Shown in pieces: positions 10,867 through 18,526 of a stretch of DNA of 64,000 nucleotides. Source of the DNA: Chaunax sp. Z400 (taxonomy: Eukaryota > Chordata > Actinopteri > Lophiiformes > Chaunacidae); the NCBI GenBank assembly GCA_037577475.1, contig CM075202.1, forward strand, positions 11,961,501 to 12,025,500. The letters run 5' to 3'. Numbering within the stretch: position 1 is the first letter of the stretch; each line of letters starts with the position of its first letter. The translations under genes and the position numbers were made by a program. The notes under the pieces are model-generated. The model had not been told where the DNA came from, did no database searches, and saw only the letters and a list, made by a program, of their open reading frames with translations.

Positions 10867-12576
10867 ATGCATGCACATGTGGTGGCAATCTAAGTTCCTG
10901 CTCCAGTTTGGATGCAATGGTGCGTGCATTTTAAAGCTGCCACTTCCTGTTATTTTGAGACTATATTTAATAAACTCTCCGTCGCTCTCAGGTCTGATGA
11001 GTACCTTGTCTGCCGGCTCAGAGATGCAGACTCCCGCTCTCGGCCCCCAGTTCATGGCGGGGCCCCAGGGAAAGGTACCTGGCAGGAAGAGAGGGCGGCC
11101 TCCGATCCGTAAGCTGGAGTTCCAGAGTCGCTATGTTGAGCCCATGTTTTCTCTCAAGGTCCCGAAGAAGAGAGGCAGGAAACCCGGCTTCAAGGTTAGT
11201 CAGTCGTCGTTTTGATTCAATTATTCTTTGCTTCACTGTGAGATAGAGCCAGCACATTTTATTCACTGTTCAAACAATTGTTGTGCTTACATCCAGACTT
11301 TTCATTCAAATGCATTTTTTGTCAAATGCATTTTACGTCCACATTTACATAGCTAGCAGTCATCTTCTTCCGTGCCTTTTGCTGGTGCTTTGCTACGTTT
11401 TTTGGCACAAAAAGCATGACATTTTTTCATTTAGTGCCACCAGCAGTTCAAAAATTCCACCCTTTGAACATATTTAAGTGGATTTCTGAAAATAAAACTC
11501 CTGTTATCCTCACAGCACCACTGACCAAACATGATTTTTTTTTTTTGCAACAGTCATGCATCCTTATATATGTTTTTATATTGAAACAGTATTGATTTGT
11601 TTGTAATTGTATAATTGTATGTGTGTGTGTGTGTTTGTGTGTGTGTAGCTGAAGCCCAGGATGGTGATGTCCCCACTAGCTAACTCTCCTCCCAGCAGCA
11701 CACCAGAACCTGAGATGGGCTCCCTCCCACAGGATGCTGCTATTGTCCCCCACTCCTCCACGCCACAAGCCCTAACAGGTAACACCACACACACACACAC
11801 ACACCCAGACACACAGCAGAGTCATCTTAGCTTGTAAAAGCTTTTCTATCTGGTAACATGGTCATAAATGTTAACAGGTCTGTAAAGGAAGAAATCCTCA
11901 TCCCAATAGGTTGTAACATCTACTGATTTTTTCAGTATACAGTTATTAAACACTCACAGCTTGACTGGGTGGTAGGTGATTGTGTGGTAAGAAATGTGGC
12001 GTCTCTTCCTCTTTGTTTTTTTTGTTTTTTTGTGGGGGGGGGTTTTCTTCATCCCTCTGCTGCTCAGCTCTGACTGTGACTTGAATTCATTTCCAAAATG
12101 CACGCTTCTCAGTGTCAGTGTGACGTCTCTCTTCTTTGTTCTCTAAATACACCTAAGACTTGTTCTTTGTGACAAAAAACATGCGTTTGGATGTAAAGCA
12201 TTACACTCGCGTGCATGTCTGCACGATAAATCAAAAACCACACTAGTTTCTATGGGTTTTCGCTGTGTGTCTGCATACTTTAAAACCACATCTTCTTTTT
12301 TATTCTCTTTCAGTTTTGCCTTCCTGTTTGAGGCTCTGGAGAACATTTTTTAATTCTTTCACAAACGAAAGTACATCTCACACAGCCATCCTCATGTCTC
12401 ACTTCATTTCTCTTTTTCCCTCTGTCCCGCTCTGAATGAGCAAATATTTAAAGGCTGGCTTGAATGTATTTGAGGTGGTAATGGGAATCTCATGTGTCAA
12501 GGACCAGCACTTTCCTCTTTGTTCTCACAGATCAAAGTGTTTGATGTCAGACTGTAGACATACAGAAGTGAGGCGT

Positions 12577-12666
<90 letters not shown>

Positions 12667-15600
12667 TATATGCACATATTTATACACACACTACAAACCA
12701 GTGTACTCCCCATGGTGCCACCCAAACACATATGTAAATCATTTCTCTCGTGCAATGGAGAAGCATTTAAAAAATAGTCTCTTTATTTTAGGGATACTCT
12801 TTGGGATACTGTACATTCTCTTTCAAATACTGATACATTTGTTATATTATTCTTTTATATTAGTTTATTAAAAATGCTTTCTTTTCCCTTCACTCATAGT
12901 GTTTAGTCAGGAATTAGGATGCAAAGATATCAGATGTTTCTCAAGTATTAAAGTATTCATCATCTAATGTAAGATATGGAGGCAGTTTTGTACTGTGTGC
13001 TACATATGTTTCCAAACTCACATGTGCAGATCTTTTCACACAACTGAATTTTCAGAATACAATTCATTTGACCTCTCTGGAGAACCAAGTACAGGTAATT
13101 CAGAAACATCTCAGTGGAATTTTTCAGTCTTATAAATCTGTCATCTGGTAAATCCATAACTGGCAGGCATCTACATTATTGACAAGCTGAAAAACGGTTG
13201 GCACAAGGGAACGGATCCAGAGGAATTACTACCTTTCATCAGTTACAGGCTGAAGGGCCTTAAATGTAGCTTATCTACATAATTATTTAAGTCCCTACTT
13301 AAAGGACATGAAAAATGTACCTGCTTTATAGAGTACCTACGTCTTCAGACTATATTAGTCTGGAAGCAAAATGTTGACATTTAAACACACAAAAGGCTTC
13401 TTGAAAATGTTTCATAAATATCTGTGGTGTTTTGTCCATTTTGGACACATTGAGCTAAATGCTAACATCAACATCCTGTGGTTACAAAGACAATGTTTAC
13501 CATGTTCATCATCTTTGGTTTGTGTGTTTGCATGTTTGCCAATTAGCACTAAACACAAAGTACAGCGGAGATTGATGGTATTGTCATTAGTTTTGTAGGG
13601 TTTTATTCAGAAACCAAACTACTGGACAAATTGACATTTTGACTTGATGATGGTGCTAAATGAAAAGTCAGGGAATTGCCAAAGTCATTATTACACTTCC
13701 TCTGAGAATTGTATGAAGACTTTTGTGCAGGACAAATGAAAACCTTGACATGTTGACAGACCAACGTTGCTTCACTAAAAAGACAACATTTACAGATTGG
13801 CTGTAATGACGGTACTTCCTCCTCCAGCAGAGACGCCGATGCCTGATGACTTCTTATGTGAACCACCAGTAGACTCGAAGCGCTACGCTGTAGATCCCAG
13901 CGACTCTGCCTTCAATGTCATGACATCCCAGTACCCACCCAAGCACTCCTATGGTTACCGTGGAAGCACCTGCTCTACGCCAATGAGCTTGTGTAGACAA
14001 GCATCGAGCCTAGGAAGCTTCCAGGAAGGAAACAGGAATGGTGAGTTTCATGTACATTCACCAAGATCGCAAATATGCTAAACCATACATGCTGTCACCA
14101 AAAAACATTTTACAAATAAACGTTATTTTCTACATCAATGCAATTTTGCCTTATGTGTATATTTTGCTTTCATATATTATTTATATGGGTACAGCTTTGT
14201 ACTAACAAGGCATGGTCACATATATGAGAAATTAATATAAGAGGATTTTTGACTGCCATTCACTTCCATTGTTTGCGCGTAAAGGGTGAATAGAATATTC
14301 ACTTTATGGCGTAAACCCGAAGTCACAAATTCACAATTCACATCAACATTTGTGAACTTTGATAGACAAATTCACAACTTCAACCAATAGCAAACATGGT
14401 CATTCACTTATGTGTGAACTTATCCTTGAAGGTCCAGTACACCGGTAATCTTAACCTGCACAGGTGTTTTCATTATTTGCCAGATTAGATCTCTTTTTAG
14501 TACAATAGGTGTATGACAAATGTGAATGAGTGACTTTCTCTCTACTCTGACTTATGCTTCATTCTTATAGGTCTGTTTACATTTGTGACCTCACACATTT
14601 TCTAACGTACCTCCGCCCAACTTAAACTGGAGTTAACTTACTTAAAAACACCTGTGTGACAGAGTCTATAATCTGGGAAATAATTATAAACTGCTGCACC
14701 CTTGACATCTTCATTAACTAACAAAAGAATACTAGACTATTGCCATATATTGTTGAATATTGCTTCATCATAAATAGATTGACCAGTTATTAAATTTGCT
14801 AGAAATCTTTAAAAGACCTGTGACTTTGCTATTTTGCTTGGTTAGGATATAGCCACACTAATGCTGCTGAAACTGAGAGAAAGACACCACTCCCAACCAC
14901 TAAAAAGTCCTGCAATGAACAAAAAACTACAAATTGTTGTTTTTTTGTAGCAATTAAACAAACAAGATACAATGTTTTAATTGGTGAGACATTTTTTGCC
15001 TTCAGACAGCCAAGCTAGCTGTTTCCCCATGTTTCCCTGGGGAGCTAACCATCTCCCAGTTATAGCATATATTCAAAATGTTTGAACTGTTCATTAAAAT
15101 GTCTGCTGTGTTGTCTGGTGACACAACAAGACTTTCAGTGTTTTGTTTAATTGCATGTGTATTATGTAAAGTATTTGTGTTCCCCTGTGCCACCTACAGT
15201 AGCTTACAGTCCCATGCCCGACACCGGAGAGTGTAAGCGTCCTGCTGGAAAGGACCCATCCAGCTGGGGTGTTGAGGACGTTGTTTGGTTCATCAAAGAT
15301 GCTGACCCCCAAGCCCTGGGACCCCACGCTGACACATTCAGAAAGCATGTAAGTCCAATGCTCCAAATGGAAATGTTGTCGTCGTTGTTATTGTTCAAAT
15401 GGGAATGTTGTCATCATTGTTATGGTTCAAATGGGAATGTTGACGCCGTTGTTATAGTTCAAATGGAAATGTTGTTGTTGTTGTTATTGTTCAAATGGGA
15501 ATGTTGTCGTCATTATTGTTCAAATGGGAATGTTGTCGTCATTGTTATTGTTCAAATGAGAATGTTGTTGTTATTGTTCAAATGGAAATATTGTTTTTCG

Positions 15601-16269
15601 ATGTTATTGTTCAAATGGGAATGTTGTAATCATTGTTATTGTTCAAATGGGAATGTTGTCGTCGTTATTATAACCTCCGCCATGGAGGTTATGGTTTTGC
15701 CGGCGTTGGTTAATTGGTTGGTTGGTTTGTTAATTTGTTAACAAGATAACAGAAAAAGTTATTGACGAATTTTGATGAAATGTTCAGGGGAGTTTGGAAG
15801 TGGCCAAAGGAACAATCAGTTAGATTTTGGTGGTGATCCAGATTCCCATCTGGATCCAGGAATTTTTTAATAGTCTATTAGTCATACCACATGTACCATT
15901 GTAATGTAATGATTACCAGGCTCCACAAGATGAGGCTGTCTGCAACAAAATGACTGTAGTTTTGCTTTGGAGTGAAATGGCAACATGGGGAAACTGAGCT
16001 GCCTTGGCGGAGGTCTGCGCTCTCCGAGTGCTTTCTAGTTTTATTATTGTACTGTATATCTTAAGTCAACTATGCAAACAGGTGTAAAATGCGTTATATT
16101 GTATGTTCGATTAGTCACACAGTTCTGTGATTCTGTCTTGCAGGAGATAGACGGAGATGCTCTGCTCTTGCTGAAAAGTGAGATGATGATGAAGTATCTG
16201 GGACTGAAGTTGGGACCTGCACTTAAACTATGTTACCATATTGACAGGCTTAAACAGGATCGGTTGTGA
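6358..16269 (+). CDS. scml4: Scm-like protein 4 (Polycomb group), six-exon coding region
   Basis: SCML4 is a nuclear protein of the Sex-comb-on-midleg family; its C-terminal SAM/SPM domain mediates self-association and pairing with other Polycomb proteins. Exons are 6358-6634, 10992-11194, 11649-11778, 13828-14040, 15200-15348 and 16144-16269. All junctions are GT-AG and all phases match (1,0,1,1,0), giving 365 codons plus stop from 6358. Likely starts are ATG 6406 (349 aa) or ATG 10997 (271 aa). Recognition rests on GRKRGRPP, KKRGRKPG, STPEPEMGSLPQDAA, VEDVVWFIKDADPQALGPH and YLGLKLGPALKLCYHIDRLK, all very close to my memory of human SCML4 (about 414 aa). The SLED DNA-binding domain that should follow PQALT is not found. 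The gene is compact, about 10 kb. Neighbour mtln starts about 2 kb past the stop on the same strand. Confidence 0.9.
6791..6878. repeat. (TA)n-rich microsatellite, interrupted
   Basis: Runs of alternating TA broken by tgtaa units, about 88 bases, between scml4 exon 1 and a SINE. Confidence 0.85.
6918..7245 (+). mobile_element. tRNA-derived SINE, full length with target-site duplication
   Basis: The head carries a tRNA-like B-box (ggtttgggttcaaatctgg) preceded by gttgcctcatagcaagaa. The body has cggcttcctcccacagtcc, gactctaaattgcccg, ggcgtaccccgcctctc and caggataagcggctacag, and the tail ends aatggatggg. An identical 10-base direct repeat (ATAATATTTG) flanks it at 6908-6917 and 7246-7255, which fits a target-site duplication from target-primed reverse transcription. 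Relatives lie at 7341-7536, 30386-30596, 46497-46765 and 56733-56830. Confidence 0.85.
7341..7536 (+). mobile_element. Second, 3'-truncated SINE copy
   Basis: The head gcaagagggttctgggttca with B-box, followed by gcatgttctccccgtgtctg and attgcccataggtgtgaatg, shows the same family as 6918-7245. It breaks off before the 3' body. It sits about 95 bases downstream of the full copy in the same orientation. Confidence 0.8.
7969..8022. repeat. (CA)n microsatellite
   Basis: A run of CA dinucleotides with one GA interruption, about 54 bases. Confidence 0.9.
8180..8660. promoter_or_regulatory. Candidate intronic enhancer block
   Basis: Unique-looking AT-rich sequence dense in homeodomain and POU cores: cttaattgcttaattagcca (8361-8380), then a perfect octamer ATGCAAAT at 8434-8441 and a further tatgcaaa at about 8454. 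Low repeat content and clustered motifs suggest a conserved non-coding element. Conservation was not tested. Confidence 0.35.
9692..9728. repeat. (CA)n microsatellite
   Basis: About 37 bases of alternating A and C. Confidence 0.9.
10484..10541. repeat. (TG)n microsatellite
   Basis: About 58 bases of uninterrupted TG, the first of three long TG tracts within 400 bases upstream of scml4 exon 2. Confidence 0.95.
10603..10658. repeat. (TG)n microsatellite
   Basis: About 56 bases of TG with a single ttgta interruption, the second of three tracts. Confidence 0.95.
10780..10866. repeat. (TG)n microsatellite
   Basis: About 87 bases of perfect TG, the longest tract in the window, ending about 125 bases before scml4 exon 2. 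Confidence 0.95.
10992..11194 (+). CDS. scml4: scml4 exon 2, AT-hook-like motifs
   Basis: The acceptor ctccgtcgctctcag ends at 10991 and a donor TTCAAG|gttagt lies at 11195. The exon encodes two basic AT-hook-like motifs, GRKRGRPP and KKRGRKPG, separated by about 24 residues. These are typical of the SCML2/SCMH1/SCML4 linker and suit minor-groove DNA contact and nuclear import. ATG 10997 (gtctgATGa) is an alternative start that would give a 271-residue form closer to the N-terminus of human SCML4, which begins just before the first motif. Confidence 0.9.
11619..11648 (+). repeat. (TG)n tract forming the scml4 exon 3 acceptor
   Basis: About 30 bases of TG repeat with one TTG interruption run directly into TAG at 11646-11648. 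There is no conventional C/T tract: the upstream 40 bases are TG repeat preceded by ttgtataattgtat. Confidence 0.9.
11649..11778 (+). CDS. scml4: scml4 exon 3, conserved linker
   Basis: The exon enters after the TG-repeat acceptor in phase 0 and leaves at CTAACAG|gtaaca in phase 1. It encodes the Pro/Ser linker with MSPLANSPPSSTPEPE and SLPQDAA ending PQALT, which aligns closely with the stretch immediately before the SLED domain in mammalian SCML4. In mammals the next residues begin SLED; here the next recognisable exon is at 13828. Confidence 0.9.
11785..11804 (+). repeat. (CA)n tract beside the scml4 exon 3 donor
   Basis: Ten CA units start about 7 bases past the donor gt at 11779. The tract is complementary to the TG tract at 11619-11648. 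Confidence 0.9.
11805..13827. other. scml4 intron 3, where SLED exons would be expected
   Basis: I read this stretch for the SLED signature (a VCLYINK-like start and a CDDLF-like end) in all frames and found none. It holds a (CA)n tract of about 86 bases at 12578-12663, a poly-G run at 12034-12042 and otherwise AT-rich sequence. The part at 13155-13270 reads open on the plus strand for about 35 codons but has no splice sites and matches nothing I know. Confidence 0.6.
12578..12663. repeat. (CA)n microsatellite
   Basis: About 86 bases of perfect CA in intron 3; a likely site for assembly collapse or length polymorphism. Confidence 0.95.
13828..14040 (+). CDS. scml4: scml4 exon 4, inter-domain linker
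   Basis: The acceptor cggtacttcctcctccag ends at 13827, directly followed by a second CAG (tandem NAGNAG acceptor). The donor GGAATG|gtgagt is at 14041. The exon enters and leaves in phase 1. It encodes a linker with KRYAVDPSDSAFN, matching the RYSVDTSASTFN-type segment that follows SLED in mammalian SCML4, then a Ser/Tyr-rich low-complexity tail. Confidence 0.88.
14041..15199. other. scml4 intron 4
   Basis: AT-rich intron without coding signal. Short direct and inverted similarities around 14325-14410 (caaattcacaattcacatca) are simple-sequence noise. Nothing else was supported. Confidence 0.6.
15200..15348 (+). CDS. scml4: scml4 exon 5, first half of the SAM/SPM domain
   Basis: The acceptor ctgtgccacctacag ends at 15199 and a donor AAGCAT|gtaagt lies at 15349. 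The exon encodes a short linker and then WGVEDVVWFIKDADPQALGP, the start of the SAM domain with its conserved Trp and Val-x-x-Trp/Phe helix, ending FRKH. It is nearly identical to the corresponding human SCML4 segment as I remember it. The reading frame stays open past the donor into the adjacent minisatellite. Confidence 0.95.
15359..15668 (+). repeat. Minisatellite, about 24-33-base units
   Basis: Roughly ten tandem copies of a unit around ttgttcaaatgggaatgttg, with length variants in the tgtcgtcattgttat part. It starts about 10 bases past the exon 5 donor. Units differ by substitutions and small indels yet keep one reading frame open. Confidence 0.9.
15672..16040 (+). mobile_element. Non-autonomous foldback element with CCTCCGCC termini
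   Basis: The left end aacctccgccatggaggtt and the right end ccttggcggaggtctgcgct carry inverted CCTCCGCC/GGCGGAGG ends. The internal text gacgaattttgatgaaatgt and ggtggtgatccagattccc fits a teleost repeat I recognise. A ttattat motif flanks both ends and may be the target duplication. Relatives lie at 23011-23240 (minus) and 52800-53313. It sits in scml4 intron 5 directly after the minisatellite. Confidence 0.75.
16144..16269 (+). CDS. scml4: scml4 exon 6, second half of SAM/SPM and stop
   Basis: The acceptor gtgattctgtcttgcag ends at 16143. It encodes EIDGDALLLLKSEMMMKYLG then LKLGPALKLCYHIDRLK and stops at TGA 16267-16269. This is the C-terminal helix bundle of the SAM domain, including the L-K-LGPALK helix used in SPM-type polymerisation. 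The protein ends shortly after the domain, as in mammals. Confidence 0.95.
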   Translation, partial: EIDGDALLLLKSEMMMKYLGLKLGPALKLCYHIDRLKQDRL

Positions 16270-18007
16270 TTTGCTGCAGAGCAGTGAATCTCATTATCAC
16301 CTTTCACCAAAACTGTACCACTGCGGATTTTCTCAGCCATCAGCAATACATCGTGAATGCCTTTGGATCCAGAATGCACACTTGTCATCCTTTACAGCAT
16401 CTGCATCACACTTTTGTTTACTGTACATAGTAATACTGTTTACAGCTGAGGCAATGATTTCATTTCCATGATTGTTGATTGGGTCTCTGAATGGCTTTAG
16501 ATTGTAAATAGCTCAGCTCCAAATGGCAGCTACTATATATAAAAACATGACCTGTAATGATGTTCACTCTGCAGTCTGCACAAGCTTACTGTTATTTGTG
16601 CAGATCTTAATCATGATTTCTGTATCAACACCTCTGAAAACCCAGAGAGACAGGGAGCTTAACAAACTTGTATGGTGCTTTACCTTGTTATAATGTTTAG
16701 ATTTTGTCTTTGGGTTAAGGCACAATGCTGCCACGATTTTTTTGTGTTATTTTTGTTGTAAACTGATGATAATGTTGACCCAGGTATCAATCACAGACAC
16801 AAACTGTAGTTAACAACCACTCTCTCAAACTCTCTCAGACTTTGACCAGTAGCTAATTTTAATCCACTTCATTGTATATCAAGGTTTTATCTGAACCTTA
16901 AGAAGTGAGAACTGGATTAGAAACTTTATTGCTGTGAAGCAAAGTGATTTGCTAACATGAACATTTTTTAACCACAAACCACATAGCACAGCAATGAAAA
17001 GATAATGTGTGACACTAGTCATGGCTGCCTTTAGTCACACAGTGCTCATAATGACAGGAAAGAAAGGAAACAAAGGCAGATGCTGGGGGTTTTCACCATG
17101 CTCTCATGAATTGTTTGTCATCTGACATTCACTGGTTTTAATATGACAATAATGAGTTGCAAGCCACTTTGCAAAGTAGACCTTTCTTTTACTTGGGGTT
17201 GGAAGGTAGTGTGAGAGGAAGCAACTTGCAGGAAACTTGGTGCTCACTAAAACCATTACTGCCACTACAGCCACACACTTTGACAGTTTAGTCACTCTCC
17301 TCTTACTTTCCGTCACTATCTCTTCCAGATGAAACAACATTTTACATTCCTCCCATGCAATACCTCATCAGTCGTTTTGAATATAAATGCCTCTGAGTCA
17401 TGTTTTATCCTGCCTAAGTGAATTATGAAGTAGTATTTCTTCTCAAAACTGTAAAAAAAAAAGGTCAAACTATTAAGTAAAATGTCTTGAGCATTAATAT
17501 ATATTTTTTTTCATTTTGCAGTAAATATAGTTTAGTTATATTAAATGGTACAAACAACAACTTGTAAACACATTAATAATAACTCACATGCAGTACATAA
17601 CAAACATGTCCAACTTTTGGTTAAACGCAATGACTTCTTTGGAAGTGACTGTATAGTATTTGTTACTTTAATATTTTGTGTTTTATGTATTTTGCTTAAC
17701 ACTGTATGAGTACATGTGTGTCTATGTATGAATTATTTATCTCATGACTGTATCAAGCCCTATTGGGCTTTTGACTGCATTAAACTTTTAACACATTTTA
17801 TTCAGTTTATGATAAGTTGATTTCAGCAATTTGCAAGAAACTTGGCAGTTGTTTTGCATAGGAACTTTTTCCCTAAGTATAATTTTCCAAATATTTTCCT
17901 AAAATTTTTATCACCCTGAGCTATTTAATGATTTTTGTCTCCCTAATGACCTTTTTTTCCATCTAATAATAATGTTTTTAAAGCATACTTTTTCCAGAGA
18001 AAATAAA
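16270..18007 (+). other. scml4: scml4 3'UTR and poly(A) signals
   Basis: About 1.5-1.75 kb of AT-rich sequence without coding signal. Candidate poly(A) signals are ATTAAA at 17779-17784 and AATAAA at 18002-18007. A perfect Pumilio-type site TGTAAATA lies at 16503-16510. The exact 3' end cannot be fixed from sequence alone. Confidence 0.55.
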
Positions 18008-18098
18008 TCTTCTTGTTCAATTAAATCTGACTTATTATTATAATTATTAGTATTAATGTCAAAGCATATATGTTTTATTGTATTTATTTTCTATATCA

Positions 18099-18134
18099 TA
18101 TATATACATATGTATATATATACATATATATATG

Positions 18135-18166
<32 letters not shown>

Positions 18167-18188
18167 CATATATATATGTATATATATG
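18099..18188. repeat. (TA)n microsatellite with CATATG/GTATAC interruptions
   Basis: About 90 bases of alternating TA with regularly spaced tacata and tgtata variants, just upstream of the mtln promoter. Confidence 0.9.
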
Positions 18189-18209
18189 AGTTAATAGGGA
18201 TATATATAC

Positions 18210-18352
18210 TATATTGAAGCAGGTGTCTGGACCCTTATTTTGGAAAGTACGAGATGAAGGTTGTAATATCGCGATAACAGAAGGGATTCACTTCCTGTAT
18301 TGGTTTTCATGCGCCTTACACAAATGCGTGCATCTGTCAGCCAGAGGTGAAC
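18210..18352 (+). promoter_or_regulatory. mtln promoter / 5'UTR region
   Basis: The 140 bases before the mtln start contain a perfect palindrome TATCGCGATA (18267-18276), an ETS-type CTTCCTG (18291-18297), an inverted CCAAT box (ATTGG, 18300-18304) and no TATA box at a usual distance. This composition fits a housekeeping promoter. The transcription start was not determined. Confidence 0.5.
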
Positions 18353-18523
18353 ATGGCAGACGTCTCAGAGAGGACACTACAAGTCGCGGTCGTGGTTTCT
18401 TTCGCTGCGGGGTTCCTGGCGGGCTGGCAGGCAAACAGAATGAGGAGAAAGTTCCTGGACTGGAGGAAAAAGCGGCTGCAGGAGAAACTGTCAGAAACTC
18501 AGAAGAAGCTGGATTTGGCTTGA
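18353..18523 (+). CDS. mtln: Mitoregulin, mitochondrial inner-membrane microprotein
   Basis: Mitoregulin is a 56-residue single-pass protein of the mitochondrial inner membrane, reported to bind cardiolipin and to support fatty-acid oxidation and respiratory complexes. The frame from ATG 18353 (gtgaacATGg, good context) encodes exactly 56 residues to TGA 18521-18523. The start MADVSERTLQ, a hydrophobic helix at residues 10-25 (VAVVVSFAAGFLAGW), then basic GWQANRMRRKFLDWRKK and the tail TQKKLDLA match the human protein from memory in length and order. The whole frame lies in one exon, which ends three bases past the stop at 18526 (donor ATG|gtaagg). Its small size and frame make it easy to miss: a longer 115-codon frame overlaps it in another phase. 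Confidence 0.95.
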   Translation: MADVSERTLQVAVVVSFAAGFLAGWQANRMRRKFLDWRKKRLQEKLSETQKKLDLA

Positions 18524-18526
18524 ATG

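Larger units (their letters stand above)
7537..10991. other. scml4 intron 1, distal part
   Basis: No exon was found. It contains (CA)n tracts at 7969-8022 and 9692-9728, (TG)n tracts at 10484-10541, 10603-10658 and 10780-10866, a candidate regulatory block at 8180-8660, and a GC-richer patch near 8870-8955 (gtgcgtgcgagcgagggcgcgctgccg). Long frames here that encode Cys-Val or Thr-His repeats are microsatellite translation only. Confidence 0.6.

Noticed and set aside
10684..10934. Several plus-strand frames rich in Cys-Val repeats
   Set aside because: They are made by the 87-base (TG)n tract. Only the part from 10992 in one frame is real, as scml4 exon 2.
10399..11055. A 218-codon minus-strand frame with long Thr-His repeats
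   Set aside because: It is translation of (CA)n/(TG)n microsatellites and overlaps scml4 exon 2 on the opposite strand; there is no start or splice support.
12436..12871. Overlapping frames with Thr-His or Cys-Val repeats on both strands
   Set aside because: They are produced by the (CA)n tract at 12578-12663.
13155..13270. An open stretch in scml4 intron 3 that might be part of the missing SLED domain
   Set aside because: The peptide does not resemble SLED and no acceptor or donor brackets it.
15359..15668. CRISPR-like or palindromic array
   Set aside because: Units are contiguous tandem repeats with no unique spacers, in a vertebrate intron; it is a minisatellite.
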